From Protopterus annectens (taxonomy: Eukaryota; Chordata; Ceratodontiformes; Protopteridae), in NCBI RefSeq assembly GCF_019279795.1, contig NC_056733.1, positions 1,120,776,907 to 1,120,840,906 on the forward strand: a stretch of DNA of 64,000 bases, in the 5' to 3' direction. This document shows positions 9,185 to 20,399 of this stretch, piece after piece (within the stretch, counting starts at the first letter, position 1; each line of letters begins with the position of its first letter). The translations under genes were made by a program, and so were the position numbers. The notes under the pieces are model-generated. The model ran no database searches, was not told where the DNA came from, and saw nothing but the letters and a program-made list of their open reading frames with translations.

Positions 9185-11381
9185 GCCTGTTTGCTGTAGC
9201 TTAAACTAAGAACAGTAATCTAGACATACACCCTTGTAAAAAAAAAAAAAAAAAAGATTGAAAAATTGCCATCTTAATTTACATATAGCAATACACTTTT
9301 AACTTTTACACCCTACCCACACCCAACAACCGAAGATCACTTTCAGCTTCTGAGTGGCCTTTAGTTACAGTAAAAGCCTATAAAATACAAAACTTTACTT
9401 GCTTAAACATATAGCAGTCATTGATAAAGACTCTTCACATTTACAAAACTGTTTTACAACACATGAACAAAAACTTGGTTACTACAATCCTTAGTGGCTT
9501 CCTAAACATTAATAACAAGTGGGTATATGCTCTGCAGATAATTTACAGATTACCAGTATTAACCACTTTTTCTTACAAAGATATGTTTTACATGGCTATT
9601 CCTGTATCCAGGGGGATTGATTTATAGCATCTTTTTTTGTCTCCCTAATTTGTGCTGCTGGCCTCTGGATCATCTCAGTCTCCCAATAGTAGTCTGTTTC
9701 AAGTCCAATGTACTCCTAATTCTTCCCATTAGCTTCTATGTCTTTTTTTTTTTTTTTTTGGCTCAAGCATTTTCCTTTGGAACAATGGAAATGGTTTCAC
9801 TAGCAACATCTCTGTTGGTTGTGTTGTCAGAAGAATATTGAGTCTCCTTCTGTGCTGGCTTACTATTTATTGAATATAATTTTTGTTAATTTGTCCTTAA
9901 CCTGTTCTGCATAAAACTGTTTTTAATCATCAAGGAAAAAATATTCTGAAGACCGCTGGATACAGTATCTTGAATCACTTACCTGCATCGCTGTATTCCC
10001 AGTGCTGGGATAGGCTTGCTTATTTTCTGCCTGGTGTACAGTGAATAATATTCCACAAACACTGTCTCCTGTCCAGTTTGCCAAGATCAACTCTGCTTAT
10101 ATGATTGCATCTTTGCTAATACAGGTCTTTATGGCCAGATTTTGGAGCATATATGCTTTTTCAGTTGGCAAATCCTACTGTGGCTCACTAACTGTTGCAC
10201 TTTAACACTATAGCCTCTTCAATCTAGTTTGTGGTATAACAGAAAATGTCAGGCTTTTTTGTGCTCTCCATCATAAATGGCTCTTCAGAAGCTTCATACT
10301 CTGTCTTTCTTCACTTCATCCTCTAATTTTGCATTTTAAAAGTTCATCTAAATAGCTAGTTAAGGCTTCTGTTTATTTCCAGTCTTTTGCTATTTGAGTT
10401 TATGTATTAAGTTTTGCAAACACCTCTTGAGGGCATTTGATTGGTTTCCTCTACCTGAAACAACTTCTGAGTTCTCTGGTTGATTTCTCTCAAAATTGCT
10501 GCTCTGCTGGAATCCTTGCAGTGTAATGACTAGCCAGTGACAGAATTTTACCCAAACTGACAGTTTCAGTGGCCATTTTTTCTTTTCAATTTTTTGGCAC
10601 AGTGAGAACTTAAATCAACCTGTTAAGTATGCAGCCATTTTGGACATCATTAGTGTGGTAAGTGGGAAGGACTGACAAATTAACAGACCTGTTCAAATTA
10701 GTTTGGGGCAACCACTTTTGTTATAAAGGATGTTAGTGCTGGGTGTGCCTCAGGATAAAAAATAGTACAGATATTTTGAAGATAATGCTTGAAGTTCTGA
10801 TACTCTTCTAGAAGTAGTGATGACTGCCAGAAATACTTTCAAAAATTTAACTGCAGTGGATGTTTGGTTAATCTCACTGGGTTAAGAAATCCAAGAGAAG
10901 CCATTGAGTAAGAGGCACAACCCCTCCATGTCTTGAGATGCCAGTGAGGGTGTGGGGAAAGTCTGCCTGAAATAGCTGCATTGCATCTTGAAGATTGAAT
11001 AGCTCCTTTAAAAAGGTCTGCTGAAAGTGAACACTGGTCAGCGATGCTGATGTAGGATCTATATTTTACTTCAAACCCCTGCATGTAAATTTCCTTCATT
11101 TACCCTTATAAATTTGCCTTGAATGTCTTTTGAGATGCAGTAATCCATCTACCTAGGGAACAATTGGTTCCTGACCATTATCATTAATGGGGAAACCATG
11201 TGGTGTTGAAGGAGTTGTGTATCTGGGTAAGGCAGCCTCAAACAATCTGAAAGAAAAGGGATGCAGCAAACGCTTGAGGCCAGAATGGGGCAATTAGAAT
11301 ACCTTTGTTTTGCACACTTTTGCTTTTCAGAAGTACCTGGTTGAGTGAAAATGGAGGGAGTTGCATACATGAGAACTGTGA
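9185..11381. other. Unassigned region
   Basis: No gene or element recognised. It holds a poly-A run near 9238-9255, a poly-T run near 9735-9752 and several short frames (for example 9421-9627 and 10839-11099 minus) with no family features. It would fit an intron or intergenic DNA. Confidence 0.5.
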
Positions 11382-11545
11382 ATGTCCTCCTATTCTCATG
11401 TTGCAGCATTCTCAACACTTGGATTCTCCTCTCTTGCTACCCGAATGTCCAGCCAGTATACAAAAGCTTGTAGTCACTGCTGGGTATGTGGGATGTCTGA
11501 TGTTGGTCTAGGGAAAGTGGGCAATAAAAGTGACGTCTGCACATA
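11382..11545. repeat. DIRS B left terminal inverted repeat
   Basis: Includes gcagcattctcaacacttgg, gtccagccagtatacaaaag and ctgctgggtatgtgggatg. Each is found reverse-complemented in the right end at about 22735-22895 (ccaagtgttgagaatactgc at 22853-22872). Confidence 0.8.
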
Positions 11546-11623
11546 CCAGACCTTGGAACTTCTCTGCTGCCAGTCGAACATCAGCTTTTCCTGCTGTACT
11601 GGCCGTTGTATCAAAAATTCTCA

Positions 11624-11643
11624 GATAAGTACCCTGTTGGGGA
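11624..11643 (+). promoter_or_regulatory. Conserved DIRS leader motif (DIRS B copy)
   Basis: gataagtaccctgttgggga lies 58 bases before the gag ATG at 11682. Counterparts lie 54-60 bases before gag in DIRS C (16311), D (42535) and F (57181). Its form, TAAGT(A/G)CCC...GGGG, suggests either a small hairpin or a relic splice donor followed by a pyrimidine tract. Function unknown. Confidence 0.5.
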
Positions 11644-11681
11644 CGTTTTTTTCTTTTGATCGCAGCTTTGTGTGTAGGCTC

Positions 11682-13326
11682 ATGTCATCCAGGAAGGGAA
11701 AGTGTAGGTGTGGTTGTCAGATGCCCCATAAAGAAAACCATGAGCTTTGCCTTTTTTGTTTAGAGCTTACACATGACCATAAGTCTTGCTCCATCTGCCA
11801 GGCCTTTGTTCCAAAAATGCTACTCAGCCGTCTGCACACGTTAAACATTTACCTCGTGAACCAGCGCCTTAAGCTTTTATCTTTGGGTATGGACGGCCCA
11901 TCGAGCTGCCTAAGAAAAAGGCCAAGGTTATTAGGTCTGAGTCTGTAGCTGCACCTCCTCCACCCGATGTCCGTTCTGCAGCTAATGTCAACCTGGAGGA
12001 ACATTCGGTTGCTGACTATACGGGTATAGTGGGTACCAGTGTGGAAGCTGCAGAACCCAGCGCTGATGGCACGTCCTCAGAGGTAAGGCAGACATTGGCT
12101 TCCGACAGGGGGGAACCTCTGTTCATACCAGCTACTCAGATGGAGCCCTCCACTACTTCACAGACTTCCGAATCCAGGCCTGCCTTGGCCCAGATGCCCG
12201 CTAGGACTTCCCTCAAAAGAAAAGAAAGGAAATGTGTTTCCACAGTAATTGAGAGCTAGCCAGATTGGCAGGCTTTTTCTCAAAGCCTATTTAATGCCTT
12301 TATGGCTCTGTGGTCTGTTACACCTTTGGCCTCATCCTGTAATGAGTCCTAGGCCTCAGGCCTTGGACCCTTAACAGCCTGACACTGAGGAATCTTGTGA
12401 CTCTTCTTCAGAGGATTCCCTCTCCAATGTTTCACAAATGCCATCTCCCACTGGCTACACCTACCCTGAAGAAGAATTTGCAGAAACAGATTCCCCAGGC
12501 GAGGACCTTACTTTGGGCGGGACCATTTCAAAGATGAGGGAGCATTTCAAATGGGATTCCTCTGAAATGACTGAAGTACAGAAGAGGTACTATGAACTTC
12601 TCACATGGACTCCCCTGCCCTTCAACTATTCCCCCTGTACTACCTGCATTTCTGGATGCTTTCAGTGCAGCATCATTCAACCCAGATTCCCAGACTCCTG
12701 CTCCACATAAGCTTGACAGATTCTGCAAGGTCCCTGAGGGGGCCAAATTCTTGGCTAAATGCCCTGCAGCAGACCCTGGGACTGTCTCTGTGTCAGCTGA
12801 TAAAGCCTCCAAGCTCCTTCCATCCTCCTTATTTCTCTCCACAGACAGACAGAGTAAGGCCATGGAATGCCTTGGGGAAAAAGGTCTATACTTCATCTAC
12901 CCTGGCATTTAGGGCAATAAATTACCAAACCTACATGCCATAATATGCCCTAGCCCTTTTAGGACTGGCTACAAAACTTCAGTGAAATGCCAGTCTCTCC
13001 AGCCAAAGCTCAGTTATCCAGCCTTTATGTCTTTATCTTCACAGGTCCCAAAGCAGTCCACTGAGTGCAGTTACAATGCAGCAGAAGCCTGTGCCAGGTG
13101 TGCTGCATCTGTGTCTGTGCTCAGAAGATATCCCTGGCTTAGGTTACAGCCACTTCCTGATGATATCAGAGCAAAACTCTTAGATGCACCCCTGGATAAT
13201 GCTGCCATTTTTGGGACAAAGGTGGCGGAATTATTCAAATCTCTGCAACAAAAGGGGAAGGAGTTACAGGACCTCAAACACTTGTTTGTATCTTTGCCCC
13301 AAATTCCACAGGAATTACCCTTCTAA
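11682..13326 (+). pseudogene. DIRS B gag
   Basis: Starts MSSRKGKCRCG with a zinc-binding pattern CxC...H..NH..C..CL...H....C..C over residues 7-44. Downstream pieces in shifted frames: a Ser/Thr-rich linker (12029-12259), an acidic block FAETDSPGEDLTLGGTISKM (about 12475), FYKVP-like DRFCKVPEGAKFL (about 12715), then SYNAAEACARCAASVSVLRR (about 13075) and LRLQPLPDD. The same blocks recur in DIRS C, D and F, so this is the conserved DIRS Gag. The start is chosen at the ATG directly before the zinc motif, although the frame is open further upstream into the terminal repeat. Confidence 0.75.
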
Positions 13327-13574
13327 GACCCAGTTCATCAGGAAGCCCTCTGCGCCCCTCCTCCTAGGAATAGAAAAACTGCCAGGAAGCAAGCCACTCC
13401 TTCCAGGCCTGCACAGACTCCAGCTCAGAAGCCTCAATTTCAAGATAAAGCAGGTAGTCTGTGACTACCTGCCATCCTTAAAACAGTCCCTCTACTCCAT
13501 CCCAGTGTCCCTAAGGTACTCTCACTGCCTCCCAACATGGACAAACATCACCACAGACAGGTGGGCCTTGTCCA

Positions 13575-14640
13575 TCATACAGATGGGTTATTTTTATGAC
13601 CAAGATCACAACCCCTTCCTTGAGAGGCATTCCCCAGCCCCCCAGAGAACAACTTCCATTATTTCAGCCAGTTATAGACAACCTAATTACCCAGGGAACA
13701 ATTCAGCCTGTCCCTATGTCAGAAAGGGGAAAGCGTTTCTACTCAAGACTTTTTCTAGTCCCAAGAAAAGATGTTACCTGGAGACCAATTTTCAGTCTTC
13801 CTCATTTCATCCTCTTTCTGCAAGTGCCCACCTTTTGAATGCTAACTCTGCAGGCCATCTTCCCCTTGATTACTCCTGAAGGGCTCTTGGCCACATTGGA
13901 CATCAAAGAAGCCTACCTGCACATCCCAATAAGGCCCATCTACAGGAAATATCTACGCTTTTCTGTGGTCTCCTCACACTTTGAATTCTGTGCCTTGCCC
14001 TTCAGATTTTCTACAGCATTAAGGGTTTTCACCAAGTGCTTGGCATCAGTGGTGGCCTTCTGCAGGACCCTAGGGATTCAAATTTTCCCTTACCTAGACA
14101 ACCTGCTCATCCAGGCAGACTGCATATAATCCCTGCAAAACCATTTAAAAACAGTAATTTCACTCCTGCAAGCATTTAAGCCGCAGTGGTACAGCGTAAG
14201 CGTTGTTGCCTCATAGCAAGAGGTTCTCCTGTTCGATTCTCGGCTGGAGTGCCTTCTGTGTGGAGTCTGCATGTCCTCCCCATGGTCAAGTGGCCTCCTA
14301 AAGACATGCGTGAATGGGCGTGCCTTCGCTGAAGGTTGGGTGTCGGGTTAGCAAATCGGCACCATAAAAATCCACTGCCAATCAGCGGACCGGAGTTCTG
14401 CTGTGGCGACCTCTAACCAGGAAAAGCCAAAAAGACAAACAACAATTTCACTCCTGCAAGCATTGAGCTTTACGATAAATTATCCCAAGTCCAACCTGAT
14501 CCCCTCTCAGGACCAGATTTTCCTGGGGAGCAGGATAAGAACAGATGTCGTGAGGACCTTTCTGCCACAGACTTGACTGCCAGGCAGTACCTCAGACTCC
14601 CCGGTCACATGGCATCGACCATTTCCATGTTACCATTGGC
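13575..14640 (+). pseudogene. DIRS B reverse transcriptase, interrupted by a SINE
   Basis: Contains FYSRLFLVPRKD..WRPI (about 13735-13790), ATLDIKEAYLHIPI (about 13890; motif A Asp present), FEFCALPF and VFTKCLASV (about 13980-14050), and FPYLDNLLIQAD (about 14090), where the YLDD catalytic motif is changed to YLDN. The SINE at 14177-14443 splits the gene; after it the frame resumes with SLLQALSFTINYPKSNLIPS. Dead copy. Confidence 0.8.
14177..14443 (+). mobile_element. tRNA-derived SINE inserted in DIRS B RT
   Basis: About 267 bp. The head has pol III box A-like sequence (gtggtacagcgtaagcg, 14186-14202) and box B (ttctcctgttcgattct, about 14223-14239). The tail ends gtggcgacctctaaccagg...aaaagcc. 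It is flanked by a perfect 21-bp direct repeat (14156-14176 and 14444-14464), and removing one copy plus the SINE restores the DIRS frame. The body has CpG-type damage. Exact SINE family not named. Confidence 0.85.
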
Positions 14641-15420
14641 AAGGCTCCACATGAGGAAGCTACAATGATACCCAAGGTCTGTATGGACACAACACTCTCA
14701 TCATACAAAATCCCTTTCCTTCCTTGCCTGAAAAAAGAGATTCAGTGGTGGGTGGACCAAGTGAGCTGCAACCCAGGACTTCCCTTATAGTCTCCCCTAC
14801 TAGTACAGATAATGTATACAGAATCCTCGGATCTGGGCTGGGGAGCAGCCATGGGTTCACTGAGAGTCCAGGGCACTTGGCTGGACTCCTTCAGAAAGGA
14901 ATATATCAATATCCAAGAGATGAGAGCCATTTTGTTGGCTTTAAAGCCCTTCCAATATACGCTGAAATGGGGCCCACTAAAATTGTTCACAGACTACACT
15001 ACAGTTCTGTGGTGTGTGAAGAAGCAGGGGGAACAAAATCCTACTTGCTATGCAGACTAGCTCTCCAGGTATGGGAGCTTGCCACAACTCAAGGAATCGC
15101 ACTACAGGCTTTGTATATCCCTTCAGAACAGTATACACAAGCAGACACCTTGAGCAGGTCCATGTCACAGTCCCATGAATGGATGGTCCACAGGTATGTG
15201 TTCTTGGACATAGTCCACAAATGGCATATACATCAGATAGATCTGTTTGCCTCCCCTATGAACAGACAACTTCCATCCTTTTGCACCAGGCTGCCCAGTC
15301 CCCTGGCAAGGGCAATGGACACCTTTTCAATCTCTTGGAAGGGGATGTTTCTGTATGCATCCCCCTTTCCTACTTCTACAGAAAGTCCTGCTTAAAATTC
15401 AACAGGACAAACCAAAAATC
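14640..15420 (+). pseudogene. DIRS B RNase H and Dam-like methylase domain
   Basis: RNase H blocks: YTESSDLGWGAAMG (about 14816, where the usual TDAS Asp has become Glu), YINIQEMRAILLAL (about 14903), LFTDYTTVLWCVKKQG (about 14985) and QADTLSRSM (about 15140). The methylase-like block follows: HKWHIHQIDLFASPMNRQLP (about 15215) with DTFSISW and YASPF. Fixed order RT-RNase H-methylase is typical of DIRS. Frames are broken. Confidence 0.75.
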
Positions 15421-15576
15421 TTGTTGGTGACTCCCTTTGGGTCAAGACAACACTGGTTCCCCCTCCTCCTGCATTTAGCAAGGGGCAGTCACCACAAGTT
15501 ACCTCAGAGTGGACCTTCTCACACAGGATAAGGGATCCATAATGCACCCATATCTACAATCTCTGAACCTTACCCT

Positions 15577-16066
15577 GTGGATGATAGAATTCTGATCCCT
15601 TACAGACACATTTACAATGAGGATGTACGCTCAGTCCTGCAGGAGGTCAAGAAACCTAATACAAGGAGATCTTGTATGTCTAAATGGAAAAGATTCTCCT
15701 TATGGTGTCTACAAAGACAGTTAGATCCTTTCCAGTGTGATGTCCCTTTGGTACTGTCGTATCTGTTTGAACTCTTGCAGTCAGGATTGTCATACTCCTC
15801 TGTTAAAGCCCACCTTGCTGCTATTTCAGCTTGTCTGCCTCTGGATCCCCCACTTGGCTTCTCGATTGCCTGTGAACCTGTTCTTAAAGGGAGATTTGCA
15901 TCTCAGGCCCCCCAGGAAACACATCCCTTCATCATGGGACCTGAATTACATTTTGGAGAAGCTCACGGTGGCTTCCTTTGAACCAACTTCTAGGGCCTCC
16001 CTGAAATACTGCACTTGGAAAACAGTATTACTGATTGCCCTGACTTCAGCTAGAAGAGTGTCAGAG
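15577..16066 (+). pseudogene. DIRS B tyrosine recombinase, 5' part
   Basis: Open from 15577: DDRILIPYRHIYNEDVRSVL, RRSCMSKWKRFSLWC, then the SAM-like part with SYSSVKAHLAAISACLPLDP. A frame change near 15860 follows, then WDLNYILEKLTVASF and TSARRVSE (about 16045-16066; box I Arg present). The gene stops exactly where DIRS C begins and continues at 21967. Confidence 0.85.
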
Positions 16067-16235
16067 ATGTCCTTCTATTCTCATGTTGCAGTATTCATAA
16101 CTGTAGGGAGGTTGCTGCCTGCATCACTGGACATCCAAGTCTTAGGAGCAGGGGTACGTGCGCCATTTGATTTCAGAGCCATAAACAGACTGCTATAAAA
16201 GTGATGTCCACACATACCCACTTCAGTACTTTTCT
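16067..16235. repeat. DIRS C left terminal inverted repeat
   Basis: gcagtattcataactgtagg and ggagcaggggtacgtg are reverse-complemented in the right end (cctacagttatgaatactgc shared with the ICR, and about 21830-21925). Contains a TATA-like box at 16194-16200. Confidence 0.8.
16194..16200 (+). promoter_or_regulatory. TATA-like box in DIRS C left repeat
   Basis: tataaaa followed by gtgatgtccacacatacc. The corresponding place in the right repeat has the inverted form ttttata at 21784-21790, so both ends could carry an inward-facing promoter. Position is about 165 bases before gag. Confidence 0.5.
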
Positions 16236-16310
16236 ACCGCCGTGATCTTTGGACCTTGAATCGCCAGTTTCGGGAAACAGTTTGCGGGTTTGACTTGGCC
16301 ATCCACTACA

Positions 16311-16330
16311 GATAAGTACCCTTTGGGGGG
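16311..16330 (+). promoter_or_regulatory. Conserved DIRS leader motif (DIRS C copy)
   Basis: gataagtaccctttgggggg, followed by ggttcttatctattccttagcttttcag and the gag ATG at 16365. The same arrangement as in DIRS B, D and F. Confidence 0.5.
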
Positions 16331-16364
16331 GGTTCTTATCTATTCCTTAGCTTTTCAGATGTAC

Positions 16365-18560
16365 ATGTCAACTAGAAAGGGGAAGTGTGCTTGTGGAAGA
16401 CAAATTCCACACAAGGACATGCATGATAAGTGCTTATTATGTTTAGGGGAGGCCCATGGCCATACTTCTTGTGACATTTGTAAATCATTTGTGCCTAAAA
16501 CACTTTTGCAGCCATCTAGCTGCATTAAAACTTTATCTAGAAAACCAGAGACTCCGGCATCTAACATTGGGTATACAGGGTGGGGTAGGTACTTCCAATG
16601 AGCTGCCTCGGAAGAAGCCCAAAAAAGTTAGGCCCTACACCCATACTGCACCTCAGGAGTCGGGTGAGACTCTTGAGGCAAATGTTAGCCCAGGGTTCCA
16701 TTGGACGTCTGTTTCTCAGCTAGAACCGGGAACTGTGATGGAAGCCGGTTCAGCAGAAATGCTGAGTACATCCACTGAGGTAATCGGCCATCAGCTGCTG
16801 ATGGAGAGGGGGAACCATGGCTCATGGCATCAGGAGGCCCTAGTCATGCTCTGTCATCCTCCCAGACATTGGCCTCTAAGTTGACCCATCCTCCAACTCC
16901 TCTGAAGAGCAAACAGAAATCAAAACATATAGAACAGCAACCTGCGCCTGGATGGGAATTTTTTTCCCCAACCCTTTTCAGGGCATTCCAGCTCCTCCAA
17001 TCACAGGTACCTCAATCTGCTCCTTCTCCAGTGCAGGCCTTTGAAGAATCAGAGGAAGAATACTCCTCCTCTGAAGAGTCCCTTACTTACTGCTCTCAAA
17101 TTGAATCCCCCAAGGACTTCATTACCCCTGAGGAAGAGGACTCAGTCAGTCCTGAATCTCCAGGGGAAGAATTTTCTTTTGGAGATACCATCTCTCTCAT
17201 GAGATAACACTTCAAATGGCAGGCCTGAGATGTGTAAAACAAAAGGTATTTTGAATTATTGCAAATGGATCAACCCTCCCCATCTGCAGTCCCTCCATTG
17301 CTTCCAGCCTTTCAGGATGCATTTTTGACTGCTTCACAGGCCCCTGACTCTTAAGTCCTCCACTTCCAAATGTCCAGACAGGTTCTATAAAGTCCCTCAG
17401 GATACACAGTACCTGTTCAAGAACCCCCCTGCAGACCTTGTAGTCATACCAGCCTCAGCTGACAGATCCTCTAGACAGCTGCCTTCAACATCTCTATTCC
17501 CCACTGATAAGGACGCAAGTTTATGGATAGGCTAGGAAAAAAGGTCTATACCTCCTCCACACTTGCCATCAGAGCCCTACATTATCAAACCCATATGGCC
17601 AGGTTTGTTTTGGACACCCTCTCTAAGGCTTCAGCTCTCATACCTAATGTACCAGACTCACCTGCTAAGACCCAGCTTAACTCCCTTCTATCCACCACCT
17701 CACAGGTGACTAGGCACTCAATTAATTGCAGTTATGACGCGGTGGAGGCCTCTTTAAAACCTGCAGTTTCAGGATCAGTCCTGATGAGGTACTTCTGGGT
17801 GAGGCTCCAACCCCTTCCTAGGGATGTACAAACCAAGTTATTGGATGCACCACTAGATAATAAGGGTCTATATTATAAAATCAAACGTTTAGGTTGTCGA
17901 ACACCTAAACAGCGAAAGATGAAACCGCGAATGGCCACTTCTGCAAATCTTTTCACAGGGAAAACATTTGCTTGGCTGGCAGACAGGAAAACAAACTTTC
18001 AAACCCTAACCAAGTGGGGGTGCTTCACCCCCCACATCTCCCCAATGTGGGGTGCTGTGCCCTCCACACCCCCCTAACTAAATATACCAACTCTGAGATC
18101 ATTGTACATTGGAGGAAAGGGCAAATTCCCTATAACAGCCAAGCAAATTTTTTCCCTGTGAAAAAATTTGCAGAAGTGGCTGTTTACAGTTTTCAGCTTT
18201 CTCTGTTTAGGTGTCAACGTATAGGTGTTCGACAACCTAAACATTTGATTTTGTGATATAGACCCAATAATAAGGCCCTTTTTGGTGAAGCTTCTGCAGA
18301 GCTCCTCAAATCCCTACAAGAAAAGGGAAAGGAGTTGCAAAATTTAAAACATTTACTGGTTTCACCTATCTCTAGGTACCATAGAAACTACCCTCAAAGG
18401 ACAACCTTTGTTAGGAGACCGTCGTATCATTCTGCTCCATCACAGTCTAAGGGATGGAAGCAACCTAGAAAACATTCCACTTCTAGACCTCCTTCCTCTG
18501 CTAACACCATTTCCTTTCGGAGGCAGCCTGACCAGGACAGAACCTCTTTACTGTGACTCA
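16365..18560 (+). pseudogene. DIRS C gag, interrupted by a foldback MITE
   Basis: MSTRKGKCACGRQIPHKDMH starts the protein, followed by C..CLGEAHGH..C..C, giving a clear CxC...H...H..C..C...H....C..C zinc motif. Later blocks: acidic EESEEEYSSSEESLTYCSQI (about 17050), PGEEFSFGDTISLM (about 17160), DRFYKVPQD (about 17380), KKVYTSSTLAIRALHYQTHM (about 17537), CSYDAVEASLKPAVSGS (about 17730) and KLLDAPLDN (about 17835), where the MITE enters. Gag resumes at 18274 with LFGEASAELLKSLQEKG. Stops and frame changes throughout. Confidence 0.8.
17864..18265. mobile_element. Foldback MITE (non-autonomous DNA transposon) in DIRS C gag
   Basis: 402 bp. Starts gggtctatattataaaatca and ends with its near-complement (ttttgtgatatagaccc). 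The arms match for about 150 bases: gtttaggttgtcgaacacct at each end, and further in gccacttctgcaaat...cagggaaaa with the reverse form at 18140-18180. Flanked by gataataa (17856-17863) and aataataa (18266-18273), an 8-bp duplication with one mismatch. TIR and duplication length would suit hAT or Merlin type; superfamily not settled. Confidence 0.85.
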
Positions 18561-18779
18561 AACCCACTACCTCTCTCCACTCCCCTGTCCCTTTGCCTCA
18601 ACCTTTCCCTTCCCTCCTTGTGGAAGATCACTTCAGAGGCCTGGGTCCTCTCCATTATTCAAAAAGTTTACTTTGACTTGGTGAACACTACCCCTCTTCC
18701 AGGGGATACCCCAACCTCCTCCAAGCCAGCTACATATTTTTCCTTCTATTCTGGATCAACTACAGGCTAAGGGCACCAT

Positions 18780-19350
18780 AGAAAAGGTACCACCACAGCA
18801 GATAAACAAGGAATTTTACTCAAGGATGTTTTTGGTCCCAAGAAAAGATGGTCATTGGAGACCAATTCTGGACTTGTCCGTACTCAACCTTTTTCTCAAG
18901 GTTCACACCTTCAAAATGCTCACCTTGCATCTGCTCTTGCCCCTTATTCCACACAAGGCCTTTATGGTATCCCTGGGTTTGAGGGATGCAAACCTGCACA
19001 TTCCCATTCACCCTTGCTATAGGAAATTCCTACATTTGTAGTAGGTTTCTTGCATTTTCAATTTCTGCATTACCTTTTTGGCTTTCCACAGCTCCCAGGG
19101 TGTTCAGAAAGTGTCTAGCTCTGGTGGTTTCCCACTTTAGAACACAGGGTATTCAAATATACTCATACCTAGATGACCTGCTAATACTTCACCAGGACTG
19201 TCACACCCTTTCCCATCACCTTCACCTGGTGACCAACACCCTGGCAGACTCAGGGTTCACTGTGAACCAGAAAAAGTCCCACTTGACCCCATACACAAGA
19301 CCTAGTCTTCTTAGGGAGCAGTATAAGAAACAACAAGATTGCAGCCTTCA
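18780..19350 (+). pseudogene. DIRS C reverse transcriptase
   Basis: FYSRMFLVPRKDGHWRPILD (about 18817), LSVLNLFLKVHTFKML, then MVSLGLRDANLHIPI (about 18965), where the motif A Asp is changed to Gly. After a frame change come FSISALPFW and VFRKCLALVV (about 19055-19120), then IQIYSYLDDLLIL (about 19152) with YLDD intact, and FTVNQKKSHLTP (about 19258). Inactive because of the Gly and the frame changes. Confidence 0.8.
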
Positions 19351-19559
19351 TTCCCTACCAGAAGACAAAATACCTCACCCATTACCTCAAAACTCTTCAA
19401 ACATTATCAGCCAAAGAATCCCTGAGAGCCCAGGGCCACATGGCATCCTTGATACCCATGCTCCCTCTGGCACGTCTGCATATGAGAAAGTTTCAGTGTT
19501 GGAACCAACATTCTCACCCTCTGGATATCTCCCTCCCATTCCTACCATGCCTGAAATAA

Positions 19560-20240
19560 GAAGTGGAATGGTGGATTACAGCCATCAATCTCAACCAGGC
19601 CATACCCTTGCAGATACCTCCACACTTACAGCAAATCTTCACAGATGCTCCAGACCTGGGTTGGGGGGCAGTTGTACACCACCACCATGAACTAAGCGAA
19701 GTGCAGGGAGAGTGGTCTCCACTTAGGCAAAGGGACCACATCAATATCAAAGAGATGAGGGCCCTTTACCTAGCATTACAGATCTTCCAACAAGTCCTCC
19801 TACCAGGCACCTTGAAAGTAGTCACAGACAATATGACTGTCTTGTGGTACATAACCAAGCTGGGGCAAGGTATTACCCTCTTTGCATCCTGGCCGTACAG
19901 ATTTGGTCCCTAGTATCAACACTCCATATCCACTTGCAAGCAGTGTACAGTCCCTCAGCAGAGAATGCAATGGCAGATACTCTGCACCCTCTCAAGAATG
20001 GATGCTTCACAGAGATATGTTCCTGGATCTTATACACAAGTGGGGTATTCGTCAGGCAGATCTGTATGGATTCTCCCAGAACAGGCAGATGCCTCTGTTT
20101 TATACAAGGGCGCCACATCCACAGGTTTGAAAGGTAGACACCTTCTCTTTCTCTTGGGCAGGGATGTATCTTTATGCCTTTCTCCCCTTCACACTGATTC
20201 AGAAAGTCCTTCTTGAAGATCCAGAGGGACAAACCAAAAA
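19560..20240 (+). pseudogene. DIRS C RNase H and methylase-like domain
   Basis: IFTDAPDLGWGAVVHHHHEL (about 19635), HINIKEMRALYLAL (about 19740), VVTDNMTVLWYITKLGQG (about 19818) and NAMADTL (about 19970) give the D-E-D-D RNase H set, and the open stretch 19563-19913 covers most of the domain. The methylase-like part follows in other frames (HRDMFLDLIHKWGIRQADLYG, about 20010). Best preserved RNase H in the window together with DIRS F. Confidence 0.8.
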
Positions 20241-20399
20241 TCCTGATGGTGACTTCCTTTTGCCCAAGACAGCATTGGTTTCCCCTTCTTCACCTTTTAG
20301 CCAAGGGCAATCACCACAGGTTACCTCACCGTTTCGACCTACTCACACAAGACAGGGGATCCCTAATACATCCTCAGGTGACCAATCTCAGACTGATCC

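Noticed and set aside
11382-11681. Extension of the DIRS B gag frame upstream into the terminal repeat
   Set aside because: The open frame before 11682 is repeat and leader sequence, and the other DIRS copies start at the ATG just before the zinc motif.
14186-14240. Possible functional tRNA gene
   Set aside because: The box A/B-like sequence is the head of the SINE at 14177-14443, bounded by target duplications, and I could not fold a complete cloverleaf.
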